Source: Thermoplasmatota archaeon (GTDB lineage: Archaea; Thermoplasmatota; Penumbrarchaeia; Penumbrarchaeales; Penumbrarchaeaceae). Taken from it: DNA of 38,141 bases. The notes below the pieces were generated by a model. It saw nothing but the letters and a program-made list of their open reading frames with translations, was not told the DNA's origin and made no database searches. The stretch spans positions 1-38,141 of the forward strand of contig JALOTP010000018.1 of the NCBI GenBank assembly GCA_025457865.1, read 5' to 3'. The position numbers and the translations under genes were made by a program. Each line of letters opens with the position of its first letter. The first letter of the stretch is position 1. Of the stretch, positions 23,372 to 31,915 are shown piece after piece.

Positions 23372-24211
23372 TTACCATCTTCTGGACCCGGAGAACCTGT
23401 CCTCACCCCTCCGGGGATAGTCCCTTCTGCCGTATGGTCCCCTCATGGGGAGCTCCTCAGCCTCCTCGGGCTTATCCTGGAAGAAGAATACCCATATCAA
23501 AGCGGCTATGGCAGCACCGACAAAAGGAGCGATTATGAAGAGCGGCAATTGCTCCAGTGGTGTGTTGCCGACGAATAATGCCGGACCAATGGACCTTGCC
23601 GGGTTCACGGAGGTCCCCGTTATCGGGATGCCGACGATATGTATCATTGTGAGGGCAAGGCCAATGGCGAGCCCTGCGAACCCCTTGGGCGCCTTCTCAT
23701 GGGTCGCACCGAATATCACCAGAAGGAATATGGCCGTGAATACGACCTCGAAGAGGAGAGCAGCCACCCAGTTGTATCCCCAGATCGTAACTCCCTCAAT
23801 GGCCTTCGTATCGCCGTACTGGTTGGCTCCCAGGCCATTGGCCGAAAGGGAATAGTCGTGGTGTCCTGAGGCGATGGCATAGAGGACCCCTGCCGCAAAT
23901 ATCGCCCCGAATACCTGGACTATGACATATATCAAAGCATCCAGGGGTTTGATCTTCTTGGCTATCAACATGGCCAGTGTTATGGCCGGATTTATATGAC
24001 AGCCCGATATGGGACCTATGGCATAGACCATCGCAAGAACGGCTATGCCGAAAGCGAAGGATATCCCTAGGAATCCTATCTGGGCCCCGGCTATGACGGC
24101 GCTGCCGCAGCCAACGAGGACCAGAACGAACGTGCCTATGAACTCAGCTGCATACTTCTTGTAAGAAGGTATCTCGACAACTTCTTCTTCGACCTTTTCC
24201 ATCCTTTGCAT
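23372..24211 (-). CDS. MIP-family channel (aquaporin/AqpM-like)
   Basis: The likely start is the ATG at 24211, which sits 13 bases after the predicted transcript start; the frame extends to 24319 but upstream residues look non-native. The product is 279 residues with six membrane helices and the two half-helix signatures GCHINPAITLAML and GTSVNPARSIGPAL, both with intact NPA boxes. MIP channels pass water and, in some members, glycerol or other small neutral solutes; archaeal AqpM is the closest known type. A C-terminal tail of about 35 residues is rich in Arg, Gly and Tyr (GPYGRRDYPRRGEDRFSGSR), which is unusual. The gene converges on the SBBP-propeller gene and is divergent from the CARDB-like gene. 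Confidence 0.92.
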   Translation of the reverse strand: MQRMEKVEEEVVEIPSYKKYAAEFIGTFVLVLVGCGSAVIAGAQIGFLGISFAFGIAVLAMVYAIGPISGCHINPAITLAMLIAKKIKPLDALIYVIVQVFGAIFAAGVLYAIASGHHDYSLSANGLGANQYGDTKAIEGVTIWGYNWVAALLFEVVFTAIFLLVIFGATHEKAPKGFAGLAIGLALTMIHIVGIPITGTSVNPARSIGPALFVGNTPLEQLPLFIIAPFVGAAIAALIWVFFFQDKPEEAEELPMRGPYGRRDYPRRGEDRFSGSRRW

Positions 24212-24245
24212 GTCATGCCCCCGAGGTGGTATCAGCTTATCCTCT

Positions 24246-24254
24246 ATTAATATG
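24246..24254 (-). promoter_or_regulatory. TATA box for the aquaporin gene
   Basis: The minus strand reads CATATTAAT. It predicts a start near 24224 and a short leader to the ATG at 24211. A second AT-rich element (TTTTAATAAG) about 20 bp upstream could be an alternative. Confidence 0.45.
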
Positions 24255-24326
24255 AAACGACCCCTTATTAAAAGAAAGTTCCGAGACCCCTTAGTGAAAA
24301 ACCCGTTCCTCTGACCCAATCATCAT

Positions 24327-24336
24327 GATTAAATAT
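24327..24336 (+). promoter_or_regulatory. TATA box for the CARDB-like surface protein gene
   Basis: GATTAAATAT predicts a start near 24358, about 16 bases before the ATG at 24374, leaving room for the AGGGGGT ribosome site. Confidence 0.5.
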
Positions 24337-24373
24337 CCGGCATGGCGATAACGAACCTGCAGGGGGTCAAAAA

Positions 24374-27136
24374 ATGGAACAGAGATGGTTGGCGATCGCA
24401 GCGGTCCTCGTAATGTCGTTGAATGCCGTTCTACTGCTTGCAGTAGACAATTCTGAGGGGGCGGTCCCTAATGCACCGTCAAGGGCGCCACCTAACGATT
24501 ATCTGTACTTTGAGGCCCAGAGCTTCGATAGCGATGTCTATCCTACCTTCGTCCAGGATTTCTACCTCTATGTCTCTTCGATGTACAGCGGAGAGGACTA
24601 CGACGATACCGATCCTACACCGGGCAACTATACCGCGATATCCGAGCTCAAGTACACATTCGCCGGGCTGTACGATGACGAGATGCAGCTGGTGAATCCC
24701 GCCCCCATAGAATGGACCAAGGGAACGATCTCAGATAACTACGGGAAAGGATACACCCTGGATACATACTGGTCGAACGTTAATCTTTATGCTGACGATT
24801 CCTCAAATTCCATTTCCTTCAGGGTAAAGAAGGACGGCATCGCACCTGGCGATTACATCATACGCGTGAGGGGCGAGTTCAAGACCATGACCGGCTGGGA
24901 TGGGGTGGACCAGTTCGAGTTCAAGAGGTCCTACGAGGACGAACATATCCATTTCTCCGTAAGGAGCTGCCTCTCCCCCACGGACGAAGTGGACCGTCCG
25001 CTCGTCAGCTGGAGCGAGGACCTAAACCAAAGGCCCTTCTATGCCGGGTCCAACTACAGGATGGTGGGGATGAACTACCTCTATAGCTATTACGGTACGA
25101 TGACCGATATCCGTGCAACACTGACCATAACAGAGCCTGTTTTCCATGTGGACGATGGGGTAGCGTTCCTGCCCGACCTCAATACCAATACCTTCCTTTA
25201 CTGGAGGGTTACCGCCGCGCCAAACGCCGCACCAGGCCCGCATGTGGTCATGACACAGTTCACCTACAAGTTCAACGGGATAATGGTCAACGAGACCCCT
25301 GTTGCACATACTTTAATGGTGGCCCATACTCCGCTCCTGCTGCCGCCGGAGAACAACGGGATGACCACACCCGCAGCGGTCCTAGAGCAGAAGGACACCG
25401 AGGGAAACCTTGTGGTCATGTTCAGGAACGCTGGGAACGTGGCCTTGAAGAACATCAGGCTCAGGCTCGACCTCCAGTCCTCGGCCTATGTCAAGTTCAA
25501 GGAGTTCTATTATTACGAGGAGAACAGCGCATACAAAATACAGTCCCAGATGATCGTTGAAGCAGGGGACCTTGCGATTGGCCAGGAAAAGGAGGTCACT
25601 TTCCCGGCCTTCAAGCTCCAGCAGTACATGCCGCCCGGGAAGTACATGATACCCGTGGACTATGAATGCACCTATTTCGATGGGGGCGAGACGGGGAATC
25701 CATCAGGGAACGTTGTGGCAGGCTACTGGGACGAGAAGGGCATCAATGTTCATCAAGACATCCTCCAGGAGACATGGAACCCCAAACCCGAGGACTGGCA
25801 GCTGATACCTTTCCTTTATGTTATGGTAGAGGATGATGAGATGGGACCCGACATCCAGATGATATCCCACTCGAGCTATATCTCGCAAACCAGGGGATCG
25901 ACCAACAGGTACATGTATTTCCAAATATACAACTACGAATACTACCAGTTCGACAGGATGACCTATACCATTCATACCGATGAGGGCTCGCCGCTCCTTA
26001 TACCCGGTTCGGCCGAGAACTCAACAACGACCACTTTCCCGCCCATCTACAGGCCCAACCTCCCCGCAGGTTCCCCGGGCAACATTGGCTCTGACACAAT
26101 ACAGTTCTATGCTGACATAAAGGACTTCGCGAAGGTAGGTGCCACATTGGTCCCTATCGACATCTCCGGGTTCGACCAGTACATGCAACCCTTGGAGAAG
26201 AGGGTCTATGTTGAACTCTATATCATGGGCAGACAGCCAAAGTTCAAGGTCATATCCACTTCCACCTCGAACGTGACAGATGACGGCATGGTCACGGTGA
26301 CGGCTACCGTTCAGAACTATGGTGAAGGCATAGGTTACAATATAACCACCCAGTACTTCTATAGCGGGAGCGGTTATGCCTGCACTGATGGGCGGCTGCC
26401 TCTTACAACAGAGCTGCGTCCCGGTGAAAAGGCCACTGTCGTCTTCCATGTGAGAACGCTGGCGCAGAGCTACTACATTCGGGGCAGCCATTACGGATAC
26501 CTTTCGTTCTCGTACTATGATGAGACCTTGAACTTCTACGAGATGGGTTCAGCGAGCGATTATTTCTATTTCTATATCTATGCTGTCCTCCCGAACATGT
26601 ATATAACTGACGTAAGATCGGGCCTGCTGGATTGGGGCAAGACGACCGAGGTCACCGTGAAGGTGACCAATGCCGGGGGGACGGAGGCATTCGACGTCAT
26701 GGCATATATCCCGCAGAACACCAACCAGTTCACCATAGTCGATAACGAGATCGAAGTGGGCGATATCGCCGCAGGCCAGACCAAGGAGTTCAAGTTCAAG
26801 GTGAAGGCCGCATCGGAGTTCACCGACGGGACCACCTATACCTTCTATATTTACTTCAAGTACAGGAACGTGGAGAACAGGACGCTCACTTATGCCGAGG
26901 GTGAGGTGGAATATCTCTATCTCCGGACCAAGGAAAGGATCGGGGACAACCAGATACAGGTCATACAGGAGAAGGGCATTGATGATGGTACCGGAATACT
27001 GTTCATGGGCATCTTCGTCCTTATCGGGATGGTTATCTTCACCATCGTCTATTCCAGGGTGAAGAAAGCCCCAAAAGAGCACGGACCTGACCCATCAGCG
27101 CACAACAAGCCAAAGGTCCGAGCCTGGGAAGAATGA
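24374..27136 (+). CDS. Large surface protein with CARDB/NEW3-like domains and C-terminal anchor
   Basis: The 920-residue product has a signal peptide (MEQRWLAIAAVLVMSLNAVL). The body is beta-rich and notable for aromatic residues, especially Tyr. Two or three segments look like CARDB or NEW3 Ig-like domains: FRNAGNVALKNIRLRLDL, VTATVQNYGEGIGYNITTQY and VTVKVTNAGGTEAFDVMAY followed by GDIAAGQTKEFKFKV. A membrane helix at about 875-896 (ILFMGIFVLIGMVIFTIVYS) precedes a basic tail of about 25 residues. CARDB-type modules are adhesion or spacer domains; no enzymatic motif is visible. The ribosome site is GGGGGT six bases before the ATG. It has the same plan as the other large surface proteins here. 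Confidence 0.8.
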   Translation: MEQRWLAIAAVLVMSLNAVLLLAVDNSEGAVPNAPSRAPPNDYLYFEAQSFDSDVYPTFVQDFYLYVSSMYSGEDYDDTDPTPGNYTAISELKYTFAGLYDDEMQLVNPAPIEWTKGTISDNYGKGYTLDTYWSNVNLYADDSSNSISFRVKKDGIAPGDYIIRVRGEFKTMTGWDGVDQFEFKRSYEDEHIHFSVRSCLSPTDEVDRPLVSWSEDLNQRPFYAGSNYRMVGMNYLYSYYGTMTDIRATLTITEPVFHVDDGVAFLPDLNTNTFLYWRVTAAPNAAPGPHVVMTQFTYKFNGIMVNETPVAHTLMVAHTPLLLPPENNGMTTPAAVLEQKDTEGNLVVMFRNAGNVALKNIRLRLDLQSSAYVKFKEFYYYEENSAYKIQSQMIVEAGDLAIGQEKEVTFPAFKLQQYMPPGKYMIPVDYECTYFDGGETGNPSGNVVAGYWDEKGINVHQDILQETWNPKPEDWQLIPFLYVMVEDDEMGPDIQMISHSSYISQTRGSTNRYMYFQIYNYEYYQFDRMTYTIHTDEGSPLLIPGSAENSTTTTFPPIYRPNLPAGSPGNIGSDTIQFYADIKDFAKVGATLVPIDISGFDQYMQPLEKRVYVELYIMGRQPKFKVISTSTSNVTDDGMVTVTATVQNYGEGIGYNITTQYFYSGSGYACTDGRLPLTTELRPGEKATVVFHVRTLAQSYYIRGSHYGYLSFSYYDETLNFYEMGSASDYFYFYIYAVLPNMYITDVRSGLLDWGKTTEVTVKVTNAGGTEAFDVMAYIPQNTNQFTIVDNEIEVGDIAAGQTKEFKFKVKAASEFTDGTTYTFYIYFKYRNVENRTLTYAEGEVEYLYLRTKERIGDNQIQVIQEKGIDDGTGILFMGIFVLIGMVIFTIVYSRVKKAPKEHGPDPSAHNKPKVRAWEE

Positions 27137-27160
27137 GCTAGTTATTGGATGGACGGGGCC

Positions 27161-28147
27161 TCACCGCATCCAGGGTAACCTGTCAAGGTCAACATTACCA
27201 CCGGAGAGGATGATACCCACCCTTTTCCCGGTGACATCGAGTCCACCCTCAAGGATACAGGCCAAGGTCACTGCGGCCGATGGCTCCACGACCAGCTTCA
27301 TCCTCTCCCATATGAGCCTCATCGCAGCGATGATGTTCCCTTCCTTGGTCGTTATTATGTCCTCTACATGCTCCCTTATGATGGAGAATGTCAGCTCGCT
27401 AAGGGCGGTCCTCAACCCGTCGGCAACCGTCTCACCGTTCGTAGGGGGCTGGACCATGCCGGTCCTGAACGACCTGAAGGCATCATTGACGGATTCGGGC
27501 TCGGCACCTATGACCTTGGTCTTCGGGGAAAGGTAAGCGGCCGAGAGCGAGGTCCCTGATAATAGGCCCCCTCCTCCTACAGGGGCCATTATGATATCGA
27601 GGTAGGGTACGTCATCTATCAGCTCCAGGGCGACCGTTGCCTGCCCTGCTATGACCCTCGGGTCGTCGTAAGGGTGTACGAAATGGGCCCCGGTCCTTTC
27701 CTGGACCTTCTTAAGGGCCCTCTCCCTTGCTTCCAGGGTCGGTTCGCAGAAGGTTATCCTACCTCCGTAACCCTTGACCGCCTCCACCTTCACTTTGGGG
27801 GAGTTCTCCGGCATCACTATGTAAGCAGGTATCCCCCTCGTCTTCGCCGCAAGGGCAAGTGCCTGAGCATGGTTCCCGGAAGAATGGGTGGCGACCCCTT
27901 CTTCGGCCTCTTCATCGGTGAGGGAAAGGACAGCGTTCATGGCGCCCCTAATCTTGAATGCCCCGATCCTCTGAAAGTTCTCGCATTTGAATGAGAGCTG
28001 ACAATCGAACATCGAATCGAGAGTCCTTGAGGTCAGGACCGGTGTTCTGTGCACATGCTCCTCTATCCTGTAATGTGCCACCTGTATGTCCTTCAGGGCG
28101 GGTATCCATTTCTCCTTTGGGTGTCCATCAATTGCTACAGAGTTCAT
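27161..28147 (-). CDS. Threonine ammonia-lyase / serine racemase-like PLP enzyme
   Basis: The start is the ATG at 28147 (328 residues): GGTGA lies four bases upstream and the TATA box predicts transcription beginning near 28152, downstream of the other candidate ATG at 28159. The fold type II signatures are present: the PLP lysine in GAFKIRGAMNAV (Lys65), substrate loop HSSGNHAQALALAAK, the glycine-rich phosphate cup VGGGGLLSG and a late SGGNVD. The ACT regulatory domain of biosynthetic IlvA is absent, so this is the short catabolic type, possibly with serine racemase activity. It would deaminate L-threonine to 2-oxobutanoate and ammonia, feeding isoleucine synthesis or catabolism. It converges with the CARDB-like gene at 24 bp. 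Confidence 0.9.
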   Translation of the reverse strand: MNSVAIDGHPKEKWIPALKDIQVAHYRIEEHVHRTPVLTSRTLDSMFDCQLSFKCENFQRIGAFKIRGAMNAVLSLTDEEAEEGVATHSSGNHAQALALAAKTRGIPAYIVMPENSPKVKVEAVKGYGGRITFCEPTLEARERALKKVQERTGAHFVHPYDDPRVIAGQATVALELIDDVPYLDIIMAPVGGGGLLSGTSLSAAYLSPKTKVIGAEPESVNDAFRSFRTGMVQPPTNGETVADGLRTALSELTFSIIREHVEDIITTKEGNIIAAMRLIWERMKLVVEPSAAVTLACILEGGLDVTGKRVGIILSGGNVDLDRLPWMR

Positions 28148-28172
28148 CTGATCACCCATAGGGAAGGAGCGT

Positions 28173-28183
28173 GGATAAAAAGC
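28173..28183 (-). promoter_or_regulatory. TATA box for the threonine dehydratase gene
   Basis: The minus strand reads GCTTTTTATCC. Its predicted transcript start, near 28152, falls between the two in-frame ATGs and so decides for the inner one. Confidence 0.5.
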
Positions 28184-28208
28184 TTGACATCCGGCCCGTG
28201 TCCCTCAT

Positions 28209-29369
28209 TCATTTGAAAACGTTATAGATGAGCTCCTCTACGGTCTGCCTTGTCCTCCCCGCTGACAGTGAAAGCTTGACGGCTCCGTGGGGGCAAAGCT
28301 CATGGCAGCAATAGCACCTGATGCACCTAGACATGTCTATCCTAGCCTTCTCGTCCACCATGGTTATTGCCTTTCCCGCACAATTGTCCATGCAGACGCC
28401 GCAACCGACGCATTTCCTGAGGTCAATGGACGGACCTTTGGTGGAGATGCGTCTCACCAGGCCCACCAAGGTCCTTGGGGGGTCCGACCCGAATGTGGCC
28501 CTATCCGGCAGATCGAAAGGAGGGTCCAGCCTCATCTTGGACCCGCTGCCGGTAATATCCATTCTCATGTCATTCGTTGCCCTACCGTCCCTGAAGGCAG
28601 CCCTCATGATGTTGAGCTTTTCCGGGTCCATGCCAGTGACCCTGCACATTGCCAGGTCAAGAACGACCGGGGCCCTTCCCGAAGCTATGAGCCCGACGTT
28701 CCTTATCCTGCCAACGTTAGGGCCGTTCCCGTCCATGCCGACCACTGCATCCACGATGTAGAGGTCTGCCGCCACCAGTTCTGTGAGGTCTAGGACCATC
28801 CTTGAAAAATCCAATGGATCGGGGAACCTCGTATGCAGTCTGACCTTTTCCAGACCAGGTACCACACCATACATGATCTTCGATGCGCAGCTGAGCCCGC
28901 ACAATGTGTGTGTCTTGAACTTTGGGACCCCTATCACGATATCTGCATCCCTCAGATAATCGCAGACATTGAAGCGTTTGACGAATTTCCCCTTCGGATG
29001 CACCTCCTCATGGTAGCGGGTATTGTAATTGAGCACTGCTCCCGTCTCTCTCGCCAGTTGCTCGAGCCCTGAGACCTCGTATGCCTTCTTCAGGGTGGAT
29101 GGGAGGAAGGGTCCGCCCGGGGAGTCTGCGATGATGGTCCGCCCCCCTCTCCCATGGATGTCATCAATTATCGCCCTCAGCAGTTCCGGATGTGTTGTGA
29201 CGGCCCTGTCGGGTGTTATCGCTTTCAATAGATTGACCTTTAAGAGCACTCTCTTACCCTTGAGCTCTCTCAGTTCAGGATAGCGAGAAAGATGCTCTTT
29301 GAGCTGCTCCTTGAGCAAAGCAGGGTCGTAATCTGGACACCTTGTTATGTGAACGCTCTCTGTCATCAT
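28209..29369 (-). CDS. DUF362 protein with C-terminal two-cluster ferredoxin domain
   Basis: The 386-residue product begins with the DUF362 domain (GKRVLLKVNLLKA, TTHPELLRAIIDDIHGRG, IIADSPGGP, DIVIGVPKFKTHTL, CGLSCASKIMYGVVPG). The C-terminal ~60 residues carry two 4Fe-4S motifs: CVGCGVCMDNC followed by A rather than the usual P, and CIRCYCCHELCP. Such DUF362-ferredoxin fusions occur widely in anaerobic archaea and bacteria; the biochemical role is not firmly known, but the clusters imply electron transfer. Two adjacent ATGs (29369, 29366) are possible starts. The gene is followed by the threonine dehydratase on the same strand, 61 bp apart, which has its own promoter. Carrying this gene suggests an anaerobic or microaerobic lifestyle. 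Confidence 0.88.
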   Translation of the reverse strand: MMTESVHITRCPDYDPALLKEQLKEHLSRYPELRELKGKRVLLKVNLLKAITPDRAVTTHPELLRAIIDDIHGRGGRTIIADSPGGPFLPSTLKKAYEVSGLEQLARETGAVLNYNTRYHEEVHPKGKFVKRFNVCDYLRDADIVIGVPKFKTHTLCGLSCASKIMYGVVPGLEKVRLHTRFPDPLDFSRMVLDLTELVAADLYIVDAVVGMDGNGPNVGRIRNVGLIASGRAPVVLDLAMCRVTGMDPEKLNIMRAAFRDGRATNDMRMDITGSGSKMRLDPPFDLPDRATFGSDPPRTLVGLVRRISTKGPSIDLRKCVGCGVCMDNCAGKAITMVDEKARIDMSRCIRCYCCHELCPHGAVKLSLSAGRTRQTVEELIYNVFK

Positions 29370-29440
29370 AGTTCCCGTTGTTTGGTCATCGAACGGGTAT
29401 GATAATTAAACCATCGCCTGAAATGGCATGGAAATTGGAG

Positions 29441-29515
29441 TGGGCTCGCCCGGATTTGAACCGGAGTCTATGCGTCCCGAACGCACAAGGATGGACCATG
29501 CTACCCCACGAGCCC
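29441..29515 (-). tRNA. tRNA-Pro(CGG)
   Basis: Read on the minus strand: acceptor GGGCTCG pairs with CGAGCCC; anticodon stem GTGCG/CGCAT with loop TTCGGGA (anticodon CGG); T-stem TCCGG/CCGGG with loop TTCAAAT; discriminator A at 29441. CCA is not encoded and no intron is visible. Unlike tRNA-Ile, its 3' end is not repeated in the flanking DNA. Confidence 0.93.
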
Positions 29516-29556
29516 TTCGGAAGGTCCATTGAGTCTGGAACATGAAAGTGCTCGAT

Positions 29557-29566
29557 ACTATAAACC
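29557..29566 (-). promoter_or_regulatory. TATA box for tRNA-Pro
   Basis: The minus strand reads GGTTTATAGT, placing transcription near 29536, about 20 bases before the mature 5' end. Confidence 0.5.
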
Positions 29567-29614
29567 CTTCCAATGTTGAGGGTCCGGTTTGGAAAGGTTC
29601 CGTTCCTTATCGGA

Positions 29615-30163
29615 TCATTCCTTGGGAGCGGATGGTATCTTCACATGGATGTATTCAATGCCTTCCTTGGTGATCTTGTACCTTCCGGACTTCCTTCCAT
29701 GTGTCAGGATACCGGCCTTTTCCCCAGCCATCCTTCTAAGGAAGTTGGATATGTTCTGAGGTGGTTCGAAGTTCATCTCCTTGTAAAGGGGTATCAGGTC
29801 CACTCCTCTGAACTCCCTCTTGCCCATGACCTTGTTCATGTAATAGGCCATCAGGAGCGCCTTGTGGTTGTCCCTCTTGGGGACCTTGGTAATGAAGAGC
29901 TCCTTCAAGGACAATTTGCTCAGGTCGGGCCTTGGTACCACGACCACTACCTTCTTAGGCCTTCCCCTCTTTCCCTTCTTCTTCCGGCCAGGTGTCTTCT
30001 TCTTCTTGGGCCTGAGGACCCTGGGGAGCTTCCCTCCGTTCAATTCCCTTCCCAATGACCGCTTTATCTGATTGAAGGATCTGACCACGAACTTTTTGTC
30101 GCCAGCAATCTCAACTACCGTTTCTCCTTCCTTGACCCTTACCTTGTAGATCTTTTCATCCAT
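29615..30163 (-). CDS. AT-hook plus winged-helix DNA-binding protein
   Basis: The 182-residue protein has three parts. Residues 1-48 are a small N-terminal domain (KIYKVRVKEGETVVEI). Residues 49-72 are a very basic linker, RPKKKKTPGRKKKGKRGRPKK, containing a canonical AT-hook core GRP flanked by Lys/Arg. Residues about 85-182 form a winged-helix-like domain with LIPLYKEMNFEPPQNISNFL as the recognition region and GRYKITKEGIEYI as the wing and last helix. The combination suggests a nucleoid or transcription protein that grips the AT minor groove; the target is unknown. GGAGG seven bases before the ATG supports the start. It has its own promoter and lies upstream of tRNA-Pro on the same strand. 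Confidence 0.75.
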   Translation of the reverse strand: MDEKIYKVRVKEGETVVEIAGDKKFVVRSFNQIKRSLGRELNGGKLPRVLRPKKKKTPGRKKKGKRGRPKKVVVVVPRPDLSKLSLKELFITKVPKRDNHKALLMAYYMNKVMGKREFRGVDLIPLYKEMNFEPPQNISNFLRRMAGEKAGILTHGRKSGRYKITKEGIEYIHVKIPSAPKE

Positions 30164-30208
30164 TTATCGGCCTCCAACGTGCAAGTCTAACCGAGAATAT
30201 ATGTTATC

Positions 30209-30218
30209 ATATTTAAAA
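30209..30218 (-). promoter_or_regulatory. TATA box for the AT-hook protein gene
   Basis: The minus strand reads TTTTAAATAT in a long AT-rich stretch (30195-30240), predicting a start near 30187 and a leader of about 24 bases that contains GGAGG. The AT-rich tract could itself be a target of the AT-hook protein; that is speculation. Confidence 0.5.
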
Positions 30219-30367
30219 TGTTCACTTTATCCTTATGAAAACGTATCGATAAGATGACATTGTTGGATTAAATGGGCGAAATGGACCTCGAATTGGACGT
30301 TCTTTGGGCCTCTGGGAAGATCGATCCATTGAGAAATTGATATCATATGAGAACTCAATCGGACAAA

Positions 30368-30378
30368 GGTTATTATCC
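30368..30378 (+). promoter_or_regulatory. TATA box for the small surface protein gene
   Basis: GGTTATTATCC predicts a transcript start near 30399. This places it after the upstream in-frame ATG at 30347 and before the ATG at 30410. Confidence 0.5.
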
Positions 30379-30409
30379 CTCCGAAACGATGACGCCTGGG
30401 GGTAACTTC

Positions 30410-30931
30410 ATGGGAAGGTCGATCAACATACTCGTAGGAACTGTCTTGGCAATAGGGACGCTCATGCTATTTGGAGGTCCGGTGAACGCAATAGAGAACC
30501 CTGAGGAGGATTATACCCTGGGACCAGGGGAAGATGGCGGGCTGCCTATCCCTATGGCCTATGATGGAAGTTATGACCTGAAGATCTCAAGCGACCGCCC
30601 AGTAACGGTCTATATCATGAGCCAGACACAATGGGTCTCAACGTCGCTGACAGGTAACTTCACCACCTATGAAGCGAAGTATGATGATGTTACATCGAAG
30701 ACGGTCAGGTACGATTACGGGGAGAACCCCTCGGAGCTTTACTACCTCATCATCCATAATCCCGACTCTGAGCAGACCGCTCAGGTTCATGTCGAGATAG
30801 AACTCCTCGAGGAGATCGGAGAAGATATTGCTGATGGAGCCAAGGATTCACTTTGCGGGTCCACCATCCTCATCGGGATATGTGTCCTGGGCGGGCTCAT
30901 CTCCATCTTATATCTCCTGAAGAGGGAATGA
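30410..30931 (+). CDS. Small cell-surface protein with signal peptide and C-terminal anchor
   Basis: The ATG at 30410 is chosen because GGGGGTAA precedes it and the TATA box lies just upstream (173 residues). A signal peptide (INILVGTVLAIGTLMLFGG) is followed by an ectodomain of about 115 residues with YDLKISSDRPVTVYIMSQTQ and ELYYLIIHNPDSEQTAQVHV, suggestive of a single beta-sandwich. The C-terminal membrane helix (STILIGICVLGGLISILYLL) ends in KRE. The layout is a miniature of the large surface proteins here. I recognise no family, and the function is unknown. Confidence 0.7.
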   Translation: MGRSINILVGTVLAIGTLMLFGGPVNAIENPEEDYTLGPGEDGGLPIPMAYDGSYDLKISSDRPVTVYIMSQTQWVSTSLTGNFTTYEAKYDDVTSKTVRYDYGENPSELYYLIIHNPDSEQTAQVHVEIELLEEIGEDIADGAKDSLCGSTILIGICVLGGLISILYLLKRE

Positions 30932-31021
30932 GGCATCTCTTATACCCTTGAGTAAGAGGTACATGAGCCTGGCGATCAGGTCTTATCAATGGAAAAGGAG
31001 GTTCGCCCACCTCTTCCCGAT

Positions 31022-31031
31022 ACTATTATAC
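31022..31031 (+). promoter_or_regulatory. TATA box for the YoaP-like acetyltransferase gene
   Basis: ACTATTATAC predicts a start near 31053 and a leader of about 15 bases with GGGGTAA. It rules out the longer in-frame extension beginning at 30948. Confidence 0.5.
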
Positions 31032-31067
31032 CATCTCATCAATAATGGTATCATCCGGGGTAATTCA

Positions 31068-31853
31068 ATGAGGGTCATAGATCTCTCCGAGAAAGACCTT
31101 GACATCTACTGCAAATGCTTAGAGGATTGGTCACCGGAGATGGACGATGCCGGGGAACGAAAGCTCATCTGGTACGATAAGATGAGGAAGCGGGGGCTTG
31201 GGGTGAAGCTTGCCCTTGATGACAAAGGAGTTGTTGGGGGTATGGTCCATTATGTTCCCATCGAGCACTCACCCGCCGATGGGAAGGACCTCTACTTCAT
31301 CAACTGCATCTGGGTCCACGGCTACAAAGAGGGAAGAGGGAACTTTCAGGGGAAGGGTATGGGGAAGGCCCTTCTCAAGGCCGCTGAGGAAGATGTAAGG
31401 TCAAGAGGATTCAAGGGGCTCGTGGCCTGGGGGATCATATTTCCCTTCTTCATGAGGTCATCGTTCTTCAAGAAGAACGGTTACAGGAAGGTGGACCGTG
31501 ACGGGATGTCGGAGCTGGTCTGGAAGCCCTTCGATGAAGAAGCCGTCCCTCCGAAATGGGTCGGTCAGAAGAAAAGACCGGTGAAGGGCAAGGACAAGGT
31601 AATAGTAAGCTCCTTCACGAACGGATGGTGTCCCGGCCAGAATCTGGTCTACGAGAGAGCTAAGATGGCCTGCAGGAAGATAGGTGACAAAGTGACCTTC
31701 GTCACCTACGACACGTCCGACCGGAAGACCTTTCTCGAGTGGGGTATAATGGATGCGCTATATGTCAACGGGAAGCAGGTCCGGACAGGACCCCCGCCCT
31801 CTTACGAGAGGATCGAGAGGACGATCATCAGGGCAGTGAGGAAGCTGTCGTGA
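31068..31853 (+). CDS. GNAT acetyltransferase fused to a YoaP-like C-terminal domain
   Basis: The ATG at 31068 has GGGGTAA five bases upstream, giving 261 residues. The N-terminal ~165 residues are a GNAT fold: GGMVHYVPIEHS and LYFINCIWVH strands, then the acetyl-CoA loop region with GKGMGKALLKAAEEDVRSRG. The C-terminal ~85 residues (VIVSSFTNGWCPGQNLVYER, VTFVTYDTSDRKTF, DALYVNGKQVRTGPPPSYE) look thioredoxin-like and match what I know of YoaP-type acetyltransferases; a single Cys stands where a CxxC would be. The acyl acceptor is unknown. The next gene downstream is another GNAT with its own promoter. Confidence 0.78.
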   Translation: MRVIDLSEKDLDIYCKCLEDWSPEMDDAGERKLIWYDKMRKRGLGVKLALDDKGVVGGMVHYVPIEHSPADGKDLYFINCIWVHGYKEGRGNFQGKGMGKALLKAAEEDVRSRGFKGLVAWGIIFPFFMRSSFFKKNGYRKVDRDGMSELVWKPFDEEAVPPKWVGQKKRPVKGKDKVIVSSFTNGWCPGQNLVYERAKMACRKIGDKVTFVTYDTSDRKTFLEWGIMDALYVNGKQVRTGPPPSYERIERTIIRAVRKLS

Positions 31854-31874
31854 AATGACATTTTGTAGGGAGGT

Positions 31875-31884
31875 TTTGATATAT
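31875..31884 (+). promoter_or_regulatory. TATA box for the second GNAT gene
   Basis: TTTGATATAT predicts a transcript start near 31906, ten bases before the ATG at 31916. Confidence 0.45.
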
Positions 31885-31915
31885 CCAGCGACCATTATCA
31901 TGGTCAGGTCATAGA

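Noticed and set aside
29573-30058. Plus-strand ORF opposite the AT-hook protein
   Set aside because: A shadow frame of the minus-strand gene; the minus-strand product has recognisable domains, promoter and GGAGG site.
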